NCBI RefSeq assembly: GCF_048269565.1
Contig: NZ_JBLXIK010000004.1
Location: 200,464 to 264,463 of the forward strand
Direction of reading: 5' to 3'
DNA: 64,000 nucleotides
DNA from: Maricaulis sp048269565
Lineage (GTDB): Bacteria; Pseudomonadota; Alphaproteobacteria; Caulobacterales; Maricaulaceae
Made by a program: the position numbers and the translations under genes. Of the stretch, positions 1 through 9,843 are shown piece by piece (position 1 is the stretch's first letter; every line of letters begins with the position of its first letter). A model generated the notes under the pieces. That model was not told the DNA's origin and did no database searches. It saw only the letters and a list, made by a program, of their open reading frames with translations.

Positions 1-1
1 C

Positions 2-535
2 GGTGTCGCGGCCCTGCTGGCGGCGGCCGCGAGCTTTGCCGCCAGCCCGCCCGAACATGATATTGTTTTCGTGGCCTTCGATGCCGAAGAGCATGGCCTG
101 CGCGGCGCCGAGGCCTTTGTCGCCAGCCCGCCGGTGCCGATCGAGACCATCGCCTTCAATCTCAATCTCGACATGCTTGCGATGTCCGACGAGCGCATTC
201 TCTGGGCGGTCGGGACCTATCACTATCCCTTCCTGATGCCGGTCGTGGAGGCGGTGCGCGCGCGTTCTGCCGTCAATCTGCCGACCGGTTTTGACGAGCC
301 GTCCGAGGATCATGGCGCCGACTGGACCAATGCGACCGATAGCGGCGCTTTCCATGCCGTCGGCATCCCCTTCATCTATCTCGGCGTCGATTATCACCCG
401 CATTATCACGAGCCGACCGATACCTATGAGAACATGACGCTGGATTTCTTCCAGGACGCCTCGGAGACGGTGGTCGATTTCGCCCGCGAGTCCGACCGTC
501 AGCTCGACTTGATCGGCGACCGGTCGGGGCGCTGA
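2..535 (+). CDS. M28 family zinc peptidase, C-terminal part (5' truncated by window edge)
   Basis: This is the C-terminal 177 residues of an aminopeptidase-like M28 metallopeptidase; the reading frame is open from the window edge, so the start lies outside. The motif DAEEHG holds the expected catalytic/metal-binding glutamates, NLDML holds a zinc-ligand aspartate, and the late histidine cluster (DYHPHYHEPTD) matches the final zinc-ligand region of the family. The segment SGAFHAVGIPFIYLGVDY is typical of M28 exopeptidases. Substrate and cellular location cannot be judged without the N-terminus. A second, complete M28 protein is encoded at 13276-14958 but is quite different in sequence. Confidence 0.85.
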   Translation, partial: GVAALLAAAASFAASPPEHDIVFVAFDAEEHGLRGAEAFVASPPVPIETIAFNLNLDMLAMSDERILWAVGTYHYPFLMPVVEAVRARSAVNLPTGFDEPSEDHGADWTNATDSGAFHAVGIPFIYLGVDYHPHYHEPTDTYENMTLDFFQDASETVVDFARESDRQLDLIGDRSGR

Positions 536-623
536 GTTTAGGGAAAATCAGGGCTTGAAGCTCTAGCGACTAGAGAGATTAAGCTCACGGCACTCGTTTC
601 GAGGATTGTTTCGTGAGGTTCTC

Positions 624-1178
624 ATGTCTGGAATGACCGTCGCCTTCCTGGTTGCCATCGGCGTGATCGCGCTGGCTTCCATCCCCTTCGTGATCCTAGC
701 CCGGCGGGATTTCGCCCGACTGGGCCGATGGTCGCTCCCCGTCGCGCTGGCCTCCGGGGTGTTGATGCATGGTTTGGCGCTGGCCATTCTCGGGCTCGCC
801 TTCAGTGATCGAGGCAGCCTTTATGCCGTCACGCCGGTCATCCTTGTCGCGGGGCTTGTCCTGGCCACAGCTGGCGGATGGATGATCCATATCGGACGCA
901 GACGATTTGGTTCCACGGCGCGGGTCTACGGCCTGCGCGAGGACGAACTGATTGAACAGGGCGTGTACCGGCGTTCACGGAACCCGCAATATGTCGGCTA
1001 TTTCGCCCTCATGCTGGGGAGCAGCCTGGCGTCAGGGTCAGCCCTGGCGCTGGGCGGTGCGCTCGTCTTCGCCGCCTTCATCCATGTGTTCGTCACCGGC
1101 GTGGAGGAGCCTCATCTGAGGCGCGATCTCGGTGACGCCTATCGCGCCTATTGTGGCCGGGTGCGCCGATACCTGTGA
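624..1178 (+). CDS. Isoprenylcysteine carboxyl methyltransferase-like membrane protein
   Basis: A small integral membrane protein of about 184 residues with four or five hydrophobic segments. The C-terminal part carries the signature of the ICMT/PEMT family of membrane methyltransferases: a GVYRRSRNPQYVGY stretch for S-adenosylmethionine binding, followed by an EEPHLRRDLGDAYRAYCGRVRRYL tail. A TTG at 606 would add six residues, but the ATG at 624 sits about 5 nt after GTGAGG and is preferred. The methyl acceptor is unknown; bacterial members have been linked to phospholipid, quinone or small-molecule methylation. It converges on purL with a 16-base gap. Confidence 0.7.
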   Translation: MSGMTVAFLVAIGVIALASIPFVILARRDFARLGRWSLPVALASGVLMHGLALAILGLAFSDRGSLYAVTPVILVAGLVLATAGGWMIHIGRRRFGSTARVYGLREDELIEQGVYRRSRNPQYVGYFALMLGSSLASGSALALGGALVFAAFIHVFVTGVEEPHLRRDLGDAYRAYCGRVRRYL

Positions 1179-1194
1179 ATTCGCGCCGGGCTTG

Positions 1195-3420
<2,226 letters not shown>

Positions 3421-3424
3421 GTGA

Positions 3425-4087
3425 TCAGGCCGATCCAAGCAGAGATTCAAACAGCGCCAGCCCGTCAGTCCCGCCATGCCTGGCATCAACAGCGCGCTCG
3501 GGATGCGGCATCATGCCGAGCACATTGCCTTGCTCGTTGACGATGCCGGCAATGTCATTGGCGGAGCCATTGGGGTTGGCGCCGTAGCGGAAGACGACCT
3601 GGCCTTCATTCTCGATCCGGACCAGGGTTTCGGCGTCGGCGAAATAATTGCCGTCATGATGCGCGATCGGGATGATCAGCTTGGCATTGGCCGGATAGCG
3701 CGATGTGAAGCGCGTATTGGCGTTGGTGACGGTGACGGGGGTGTCTTCGCAGACGAATTTGAGCTGCGCATTGCGCATCAGGGCGCCGGGCAGCAGGCCG
3801 CATTCGGTCAGGATCTGGAAGCCATTGCACACGCCCAGGATCGGCGCGCCGGTAGCGGCATGGGCGATGATCGCCGGCATGATCGCCGAGTGCGTCGCCA
3901 TCGCGCCGCAGCGTAAGTAGTCGCCATAGGAAAACCCGCCGGGCACCATGACGAAATCCGTGCCTTCGGGCAGGGCGGTTTCCTGGTGCCAGACCATGGC
4001 GGGGGCGGTGCCGGTGACGCGTTCGATCGCATCATGGGCGTCGCGGTCGCAATTGGACCCGGGAAAGACGATGACGGCGGATTTCAT
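3425..4087 (-). CDS. purQ: Phosphoribosylformylglycinamidine synthase glutaminase subunit PurQ
   Basis: Class I glutamine amidotransferase subunit that hydrolyses glutamine and channels ammonia to PurL. The nucleophile is Cys87 in GVCNGFQ, and the His/Glu of the triad are in the C-terminal MMPHPERAV motif. The N-terminal VFPGSNCDRD is characteristic of PurQ. The length, 220 residues, is normal. The start is taken at the ATG giving MKSAVIVFPG; a GTG two codons upstream (4093) is also possible. It lies between purS (13 nt upstream) and purL (4 nt downstream), so co-translation of the three subunits is likely. Confidence 0.97.
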   Translation of the reverse strand: MKSAVIVFPGSNCDRDAHDAIERVTGTAPAMVWHQETALPEGTDFVMVPGGFSYGDYLRCGAMATHSAIMPAIIAHAATGAPILGVCNGFQILTECGLLPGALMRNAQLKFVCEDTPVTVTNANTRFTSRYPANAKLIIPIAHHDGNYFADAETLVRIENEGQVVFRYGANPNGSANDIAGIVNEQGNVLGMMPHPERAVDARHGGTDGLALFESLLGSA

Positions 4088-4100
4088 GGTCACGCCGCCC

Positions 4101-4340
4101 CTATTCCAGCTCGATCGAGTAGCTCTCGATCACCGGATTGGAGAGGAGTTTGGCGCACATCTCGTCGACGCGGACCCGGGCGGCCTCGATGTCATCTCCG
4201 GTCAGATCAAGCTCGATCAGCTTGCCCTGGCGGACGGAAGCGACCTCGGCATAACCCATATTGTGCAGCGCACCGGCAACGGCAGCGCCCTGTGGGTCGA
4301 GAACGCCAGGCTTGAGGTAGACGTGGATTTTCGCTTTCAC
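4101..4340 (-). CDS. purS: Phosphoribosylformylglycinamidine synthase subunit PurS
   Basis: The 79-residue structural subunit of the PurLQS FGAM synthase, needed to bridge PurL and PurQ in organisms with the small PurL. The sequence opens with MKAKIHVYLKPGVLDPQG and contains the GKLIELDL strand and the MCAKLLSNPVIESYSIELE ending typical of PurS. The start codon is GTG and no strong Shine-Dalgarno is visible before it. It is the first gene after the intrinsic terminator that follows purC. Confidence 0.95.
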   Translation of the reverse strand: MKAKIHVYLKPGVLDPQGAAVAGALHNMGYAEVASVRQGKLIELDLTGDDIEAARVRVDEMCAKLLSNPVIESYSIELE

Positions 4341-4444
4341 GGGAACGACTCGCTTTTAAGGCCTGCTTCGGATGCGCCCTGCATAAAGCGCGCGGCCTGC
4401 CGATGCAATCAAGCAGCGCCAGTTGATCGGCCGCTTCAGACATG

Positions 4445-4470
4445 AAAACGCCCCCGGCGATGCGGGGGCG
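4445..4470 (-). terminator. Intrinsic terminator between purC and purS
   Basis: On the minus strand a perfect 8-bp GC stem (CGCCCCCG / CGGGGGCG) with a 6-nt loop is followed by TTTT. It lies 25 bases after the purC stop and about 100 bases before the purS start, so purC transcripts should end or be attenuated here before purSQL. Confidence 0.8.
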
Positions 4471-4495
4471 CTCTCAAGCCGGTTCGGACCGCGAA

Positions 4496-5263
4496 CTATT
4501 TGCCCGCTTCGTCCGCTGCGTCGGGCACCGAGCGCGGCATGTCCTTCATGACGCCGAGACGGCGGGCAACTTCCGCATAGGCCTCGGTGACATTTCCGAG
4601 ATCGCGGCGGAAGCGGTCCTTGTCCATCTTCTCATTGGTTTCCATGTCCCACAGCCGGCAGCTGTCGGGACTGATTTCATCGGCCAGCACGGTGCGGACC
4701 ATATCGCCCTCATAGAGGCGGCCGAATTCGAGCTTGAAATCGACCAGACGGATATTGACGGCCGCGAACAGGCCGCAGAGGAAATCATTGGTGCGCAGGG
4801 TCAGCGCCATCATGTCGTCGATTTCCTGCGGGCTGGCCCAGTTGAAGGAGGTGATGTGATCCTCCGATACCATGGGATCGTTGAGCTCGTCCTTCTTGTA
4901 ATAGAATTCGACGATGGCCCGCGGCAATTGCTGACCTTCCTCGATCCCGAGGCGCTTGCTGATCGAGCCGGCCGCGACATTGCGGCAGACGACTTCCAGC
5001 GGAATGATCTCGACCTGACGCACCAATTGCTCACGCATGTTGAGGCGGCGGATGAAATGGGTCGGGATGCCGATATGGGCCAGCTGCATCATGACATATT
5101 CGCTGATGCGGTTGTTGAGCACGCCCTTGCCTTCGAGCGTCGCCTTTTTCTCACCGTTATAGGCGGTGGCGTCGTCCTTGAAATACTGGACGATCGTGCC
5201 CGGCTCGGGACCTTCATAGAGGATCTTGGCCTTGCCTTCGTAGAGTTTCTTGCGGCGGGACAT
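4496..5263 (-). CDS. purC: Phosphoribosylaminoimidazole-succinocarboxamide synthase (SAICAR synthetase)
   Basis: Catalyses ATP-dependent condensation of CAIR with aspartate to SAICAR in purine synthesis. The start gives MSRRKKLYEGKAKILYEG, the classic PurC opening; the open frame continues upstream to 5431 but that part has no family similarity. Motifs seen include DDATAYNGEKK, EVVCRNVAAGS, and DFKLEFGR, with SPDSCRLWD near the C-terminus. Length 255 residues, as expected. In many alphaproteobacteria a DUF1476 gene, purC and purSQL are neighbours, and the same neighbourhood is present here, with the DUF1476 gene divergent. Confidence 0.97.
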   Translation of the reverse strand: MSRRKKLYEGKAKILYEGPEPGTIVQYFKDDATAYNGEKKATLEGKGVLNNRISEYVMMQLAHIGIPTHFIRRLNMREQLVRQVEIIPLEVVCRNVAAGSISKRLGIEEGQQLPRAIVEFYYKKDELNDPMVSEDHITSFNWASPQEIDDMMALTLRTNDFLCGLFAAVNIRLVDFKLEFGRLYEGDMVRTVLADEISPDSCRLWDMETNEKMDKDRFRRDLGNVTEAYAEVARRLGVMKDMPRSVPDAADEAGK

Positions 5264-5484
5264 GGGCGGCGCTCCAGTCGGGGTCCGGGTCATGTTCGGA
5301 CCGAAAATGCGCGACGCGGCCCGAATCGGAGTCCGGACCGCGCGTTGAGGGGGCAAATTATCCGGCCTTTGTGTTATTCGCAATCCCTTGCTGCGGTGCG
5401 GCATGGCCTGTGCCGTGGCGATTGATTTCATGCAGCGGGCAAGCTAACCAATCCCCCAACGACCCATCCCCAAGGAGAGCCGCC
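5264..5484. promoter_or_regulatory. Divergent intergenic region between purC and the DUF1476 gene
   Basis: About 220 bases separate the divergent starts of purC and the DUF1476 gene and must contain both promoters. A Shine-Dalgarno AAGGAGA at 5472-5478 serves the rightward gene. I see no clear PurR-like palindrome or riboswitch fold by eye. Confidence 0.5.
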
Positions 5485-5808
5485 ATGTCTGGCATTGATG
5501 ATCGCGAATCCGGTTTCGAAAACAAGTATGCCCATGACCAGGAACTGGACTTCAAGGCCAATGCCCGGCGCAACAAGCTGCTGGGCCTGTGGGCGGCCGA
5601 ACTGATGGGCCTCGATAGCGAGGAAGCCCTGGCCTATGCCAAGACGGTGATCGTCGCCGATTTCGAGGAAGCCGGCGATGACGACGTGTTCCGCAAGATC
5701 CGCGCCGATCTCGACGCGAAAAAGGTCGAACTCTCCGATCATCTCCTGCGCAAGCAGATGGATGAACTGATGGCGACCGCCCGCGACCAGATCCAGACCG
5801 AAAGCTAG
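5485..5808 (+). CDS. DUF1476 protein, F1-ATPase inhibitor zeta subunit family
   Basis: A 107-residue helical, charged protein of the DUF1476 family, known in alphaproteobacteria as the zeta subunit that blocks ATP hydrolysis by the F1Fo-ATP synthase. The opening (DDRESGFENKYAHDQEL) and the central ARRNKLLGLWAAELMGL segment are characteristic. The ATG is preceded by AAGGAGA at 7 nt, which settles the start. It faces away from purC, an arrangement common in the class. It acts in the cytoplasm on the ATP synthase, by family knowledge. Confidence 0.92.
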   Translation: MSGIDDRESGFENKYAHDQELDFKANARRNKLLGLWAAELMGLDSEEALAYAKTVIVADFEEAGDDDVFRKIRADLDAKKVELSDHLLRKQMDELMATARDQIQTES

Positions 5809-5812
5809 GCGC

Positions 5813-5833
5813 GCGGCGGGGTCAGCCCGCCGC
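5813..5833. terminator. GC hairpin between convergent genes
   Basis: GCGGCGGG and CCCGCCGC form an 8-bp stem with a 5-nt loop spanning the gap between the DUF1476 gene and the thioredoxin-like gene. There is no U-tract, so its role as a terminator is only likely. Confidence 0.4.
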
Positions 5834-6277
5834 CTCAACCTCCGCCGTCACCGACAGCCAGCGATCCAGCGCCTCGCGGATATGGTCGCGGTCGTAATTG
5901 GTGGTGATGATCTCGAACACCGTGCCGGTCTCGCGGTCCATCAGGACCAGGAAACCGGTGCGGCCGACCATCTGGTCGTAGAGCCCGGTGATGCCCGCCT
6001 CCACGGCGCGTTCGCGCACCGCGGCGCGCTGACCGAGGGTGAAGTCAAAGCGGACGAATTCCACCGCGGCATCGGCATAGTCGGGGCGGACATCATCGAT
6101 GCGCGGTTCCAGGATGCGGCAGGCGCCGCACCAGGATGAGCGAAACATCGCCGCCACCAGCCGCGGCCGTTCCTGCTCGGTCTGCGAGGTCTCGGCCTCG
6201 GCGCTCCATTCCGCCCGCAGAAAATTCGGCGCCAGAAAAGCCCCCAGCAGGGCGAGGACGATGAGGGCGGTACGCAT
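5822..6277 (-). CDS. Exported thioredoxin-like protein
   Basis: A 151-residue protein with an N-terminal hydrophobic signal segment (residues 1-22) and a thioredoxin fold. The redox motif is WCGAC with cysteines 50 and 53, which differs from the CGPC of housekeeping thioredoxin. The likely location is the periplasm or the outer face of the inner membrane, with a role in thiol redox chemistry; the partner is unknown. It stands alone on the minus strand, convergent with the DUF1476 gene. Confidence 0.8.
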   Translation of the reverse strand: MRTALIVLALLGAFLAPNFLRAEWSAEAETSQTEQERPRLVAAMFRSSWCGACRILEPRIDDVRPDYADAAVEFVRFDFTLGQRAAVRERAVEAGITGLYDQMVGRTGFLVLMDRETGTVFEIITTNYDRDHIREALDRWLSVTAEVEAAG

Positions 6278-6369
6278 GTGGCGAAGCTCCGTGTGATGCC
6301 TGTCCGGACTATAGGCGGGCGAGGCGATAAGGCGAGCGCGGCCGCCATCACACTCGCGTTATGTGAGCC

Positions 6370-6927
6370 TCACTCCGCCTCTTCCGGCCGGATCAGGCCT
6401 GGCAGGCCGTCGATCGACAGGGCGTTGCCGGTGTAGCGGCGCTCGCGCCATTCGGCGTCGGTGCGGTGTTCGTTATAGCGCAGCAGCTGGTCGCGTTCGC
6501 CCTTGAACTCGTAGAGCGGCACGCCCCAGCCGCAGCTGTCCTGGATGCGCGAGATGCGGGCGGTGATGACGGCGCGCGCCTTGGGGAAATCACCGTAGAG
6601 GGCGCGCTTCTCGGCAAAGCCGGGCTCGTCGAAACACACCGCATGGCCCTTGCCATACAGGCGCAAGATCTTGGCCGGCCCGTCCATGGCGCAGAACATG
6701 AAGGTGATGCGGCCATTCTGGCGCAGATGCGCCACCGTCTCGATGCCGGACCCGCCGAGATCGAGATAGGCCACCTCGTGCGGGCCGAGAATGCGGAAAG
6801 TGTCGTGGCCCTTGGGCGAGAGATTCACATGGCCATGGCCCGACGGCGCGGTGGCGACGAAGAACATCTTCTGCGCCGCGATGAAGGCTGTGACCTTGTC
6901 GTCTATCGTCTCGTAGATCTTGCTCAT
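6370..6927 (-). CDS. Pyridoxamine 5'-phosphate oxidase-family FMN-binding protein
   Basis: A 185-residue split-barrel flavoprotein of the PNPOx-like superfamily. The N-terminal half has FFVATAPSGHGHVNLSPKGHD and the middle has NGRITFMFCAMDGPAKILRLYGKG, both typical of the group of small PNPOx-like proteins often annotated as general stress or nitroreductase-like. It lacks the features of true PdxH. The ATG giving MSKIYETI is preferred over an upstream ATG at 6984 because similarity begins there. The physiological substrate is not known. Confidence 0.82.
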   Translation of the reverse strand: MSKIYETIDDKVTAFIAAQKMFFVATAPSGHGHVNLSPKGHDTFRILGPHEVAYLDLGGSGIETVAHLRQNGRITFMFCAMDGPAKILRLYGKGHAVCFDEPGFAEKRALYGDFPKARAVITARISRIQDSCGWGVPLYEFKGERDQLLRYNEHRTDAEWRERRYTGNALSIDGLPGLIRPEEAE

Positions 6928-6997
6928 GGATGTCTCCCTCGCTCGGGAGAAGCTTATGCCGGGACCCGGATGATTTCCATCCATTCGCCGGGCTTTC

Positions 6998-7038
6998 TTC
7001 CCCGTCCCTGACGGGGAAGTGGGCCGGACGCAGTCCGG
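6998..7038. repeat. Palindromic intergenic element (double hairpin)
   Basis: Two hairpins in a row lie between purB and the PNPOx-like gene: TTCCCCGTC/GACGGGGAA (9-bp stem) and CCGGAC/GTCCGG. The composition resembles the longer palindromic element at 8451-8597, so this is probably a member of a dispersed intergenic repeat family; it may also end the purB transcript. Confidence 0.5.
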
Positions 7039-7071
7039 GCCGATGGGGCGGCGAGCCGGGGAGAAAAGTCG

Positions 7072-8373
7072 CTAGTCGGCAAACACCCGGGCGAAGATCG
7101 TGTCGACATGTTTGAGGTGATAGGCCTCGTCGAAACAGGCTTCGATCTGCGCATTGCTCATATGCGCGGTGACCTCGGGATCGGCCTTGAGATGGTCGAC
7201 CAGCTGGCCGCCTTCATCCCAGGTTTTCATCGCATTGCGCTGCACGAGGCGATAGCTGTCCTCGCGTGACACACCGGCCTGGGTCAGGGCCAGAAGCAGG
7301 CGCTGGGAGTTGTGGATGCCGCCCTGGGCGTCGAGATTTTCCTGGCAGCGATCAGCATGCACGATCAGACCTTCAACCATGCCGGCACAGCGCTGCAGCG
7401 CAAAATCGAGATGGCCATTGGCGTCCGGCCCGATACCGCGCTCGACCGAGGAGTGGGAGATGTCTCGTTCATGCCAGAGCGCGACATTTTCCATCGCCGG
7501 GGTGACGGCGGAGCGCACCAGGCGCGCCAGCCCGGTGAGGTTTTCCGTCAGGATCGGATTGCGCTTGTGCGGCATTGCCGAGGAGCCCTTTTGCCCCTTG
7601 GAGAAAAACTCCTGCGCCTCGCGCACTTCGGAGCGCTGCAGATGGCGCACCTCGATGGCGAGGTTCTCGATCGCCGAGGCGATCAGGCCGAGGGTAGCGA
7701 AATAATTGGCATGGCGGTCGCGCGGGATGACCTGGGTCGAGATCGGCTCGACCGCGAGGCCCATCGCGTTTGCGACATGTTCCTCAACGCGCGGATCGAT
7801 ATTGGCGAAGGTGCCGATGGCGCCGGAAATGGCGCAGGTGGCGATCTCGTCACGCGCCGCAACAAGCCGCGCCCGGTTGCGTTTGAACTCGGCATAGAAG
7901 CGGGCGAATTTCAGCCCCATCGTCGTCGGCTCGGCATGAATGCCATGCGAGCGGCCGATACAGACGGTGAATTTATGCTCCAGCGCCCGCGTCTTCAGCG
8001 CCGCGAGCACCCGGTCCATGCCCTGGAGCAGAAGATCGGCACTGTCGCGCATCTGCACGGCCAGGCAGGTGTCGAGCACGTCGGATGAGGTCAGGCCCTG
8101 GTGCACAAAGCGGCTCTGCTCGCCGACATGCTCGCCGAGATGGGTCAGGAAGGCGATGACATCATGTTTGACCTCGGCCTCGATCTCATTGATCCGGTCG
8201 ACATCAAACTCGACATCCTTCGCCGACCACACCGCCGCCACCGCCGATTGCGGCACCACACCCAGCTCCGCCAGCTTCTCGGTCGCATGCGCCTCGATCA
8301 GATACCAGATCTTGTACTTGTTCTGGTCCGACCAGATGGCGGCCATTTGCGGGCGGGTATAGCGGGGGATCAT
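7072..8373 (-). CDS. purB: Adenylosuccinate lyase
   Basis: A fumarase/aspartase-superfamily lyase of 433 residues acting twice in purine synthesis: SAICAR to AICAR plus fumarate, and adenylosuccinate to AMP. The superfamily signature SSAMPHKRNP spans residues 264-273 and carries the mobile-loop catalytic serines. HQGLTSSDVLDT and RSHGIHAEPTTMG are the other conserved active-site segments. It is separated from the purCSQL block by two unrelated genes. The start at the ATG giving MIPRYTRP matches the family. Confidence 0.97.
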   Translation of the reverse strand: MIPRYTRPQMAAIWSDQNKYKIWYLIEAHATEKLAELGVVPQSAVAAVWSAKDVEFDVDRINEIEAEVKHDVIAFLTHLGEHVGEQSRFVHQGLTSSDVLDTCLAVQMRDSADLLLQGMDRVLAALKTRALEHKFTVCIGRSHGIHAEPTTMGLKFARFYAEFKRNRARLVAARDEIATCAISGAIGTFANIDPRVEEHVANAMGLAVEPISTQVIPRDRHANYFATLGLIASAIENLAIEVRHLQRSEVREAQEFFSKGQKGSSAMPHKRNPILTENLTGLARLVRSAVTPAMENVALWHERDISHSSVERGIGPDANGHLDFALQRCAGMVEGLIVHADRCQENLDAQGGIHNSQRLLLALTQAGVSREDSYRLVQRNAMKTWDEGGQLVDHLKADPEVTAHMSNAQIEACFDEAYHLKHVDTIFARVFAD

Positions 8374-8450
8374 GGGCGGCTCCGTCGGCGCGTTGTGAGC
8401 AAGCGCGGGAGATGCGTTATGGGGGCGAAAAGGTCAAGGGGAGGGCACGT

Positions 8451-8597
8451 CCTTCTCCGAGAGGAGAAGGTGGCGCGAAGCGCCGGATGAGGCGGGCAAA
8501 ATCACCGTGGGCGATTGGCGGGGGCGACGCAGTCCTGCACCGTGCCCATCGCCCGCCTCACCCGCCCTGCCGGGCACCCTCTCCTCGCGGAGAGGGA
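8451..8597. repeat. Long inverted-repeat intergenic element between purB and thrC
   Basis: The left end has CCTTCTCC followed by GAGGAGAAGG and a GCGCGAAGCGCC hairpin; the right end has CCTCTCC/GGAGAGG around a short loop. The two halves are imperfect inverted copies flanking a GATGAGGCGGGC/GCCCGCCTC pair. This architecture is that of a mobile or dispersed palindromic repeat, not a gene. Confidence 0.65.
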
Positions 8598-8603
8598 ATG
8601 GGG

Positions 8604-9821
8604 CTACATCGCCCCCCAATCCACCTCAGCGTTGCGATCCAGCACCCGCGATCCATCCGGCATCGCATACTTCAAACCCGAGCCACAATTGAACAGCACG
8701 CAATCCGCATCGCGCTCGATCAGCCCGTCATTCATCGCCTTTTCCATCGCGGCCAGCGTTGCGGCGCCTTCCGGGCACAAGAGGAGGCCGTCCTCGCGGG
8801 CACAGCGCACGCGGGCCGCCTCGATGGACGCCTCGGAGACGGCGATGGCGAAACCTTCGCTCTCGCGGCAGGCATCGATGATCAGGAAGTCGCCGATCGC
8901 CTTGGGGACGCGGATGCCCATCGCGGCGGTGCTGGCGTCGAGCCATTCTTCGGCGTGGCGCTCGCCCTTGTCCCAGGCGCGGACGATGGGGGCGCAGCCC
9001 TCGGCCTGGACGGCGATCATTTTCGGGCGGCGTTTGCCGATCCAGCCGAGTTGCTCCATCTCGTCGAAGGCTTTCCACATGCCGATCAGACCGGTGCCGC
9101 CGCCGGTGGGGTAGAAGATCGCTTCGGGCATGCGCCAGCCGAGCTGGTGGGCGAGTTCCAGGCCCATGGTTTTCTTGCCCTCGATCCGGTAGGGCTCCTT
9201 CAGGGTCGAGAGGTCAAACCAGCCCATCTTCTCCTTGCCGGCGGCGACCAGGGCGCCGCAATGATGGATCAGGCCGTTGACGCGGAAGACATGGGCGCCC
9301 TGCAGCGCCATCTCGCGGATATTGACCTCGGGCGTGTCATCGGGCGCGAAGACATAGCTCTCCATCCCCATGCGGCTGGCATAGGCTGACATCGCGGCGC
9401 CGGCATTGCCATTGGTCGGCATGGCGAGGCGCTTGAGGCCGAAACGGTGGGCCATGGCGACGGCGAGGGCGAGGCCGCGCGCCTTGAAACTGCCGGTCGG
9501 CAGGCGGCCCTCATCCTTGATGCGCACGCGGCCGGTGGCGCCGGAGGCTTTCGCCGTCGCGGGCACATCGATCAGCGGCGTTGTCAGCTCGCCGAGGCGG
9601 CAGACATCCGCGTCATCGGCGACGGGCAGAAGCTCGCGCCATTTCCAGAAGCCGCCGCGCCGCGCCGATATGGCACCGCGATCAATCTCGCGCTTCGCCT
9701 TGGCGAGGTCATAGCGCACCAGCAGCGGCTTGCCGGCGGCGGAGAGATTGTGCGGCTGGTCCTTGTCGTAATGCTTGCCGGTCTCGGAGCATTCCAGATG
9801 GGTGACATAGTCGTGGTGCAT
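8604..9821 (-). CDS. thrC: Threonine synthase
   Basis: A PLP-dependent fold-type II enzyme of 405 residues converting O-phosphohomoserine to threonine. The PLP lysine is Lys113 in PTGSFKARG, and TNGNAGAAMSAYA and PTGGGTGLIGMWKAF are the phosphate-binding and glycine-rich loops. The N-terminal region (HLECSETGKHYDKDQPHNL) resembles the start of the class that keeps a leader before the catalytic domain. A PLP lyase of related fold cannot be wholly excluded. It lies 22 nt after the amidohydrolase gene on the same strand and may share its transcript. Confidence 0.88.
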   Translation of the reverse strand: MHHDYVTHLECSETGKHYDKDQPHNLSAAGKPLLVRYDLAKAKREIDRGAISARRGGFWKWRELLPVADDADVCRLGELTTPLIDVPATAKASGATGRVRIKDEGRLPTGSFKARGLALAVAMAHRFGLKRLAMPTNGNAGAAMSAYASRMGMESYVFAPDDTPEVNIREMALQGAHVFRVNGLIHHCGALVAAGKEKMGWFDLSTLKEPYRIEGKKTMGLELAHQLGWRMPEAIFYPTGGGTGLIGMWKAFDEMEQLGWIGKRRPKMIAVQAEGCAPIVRAWDKGERHAEEWLDASTAAMGIRVPKAIGDFLIIDACRESEGFAIAVSEASIEAARVRCAREDGLLLCPEGAATLAAMEKAMNDGLIERDADCVLFNCGSGLKYAMPDGSRVLDRNAEVDWGAM

Positions 9822-9843
9822 ATGGGCGCTCCAGGGCTTGTGA

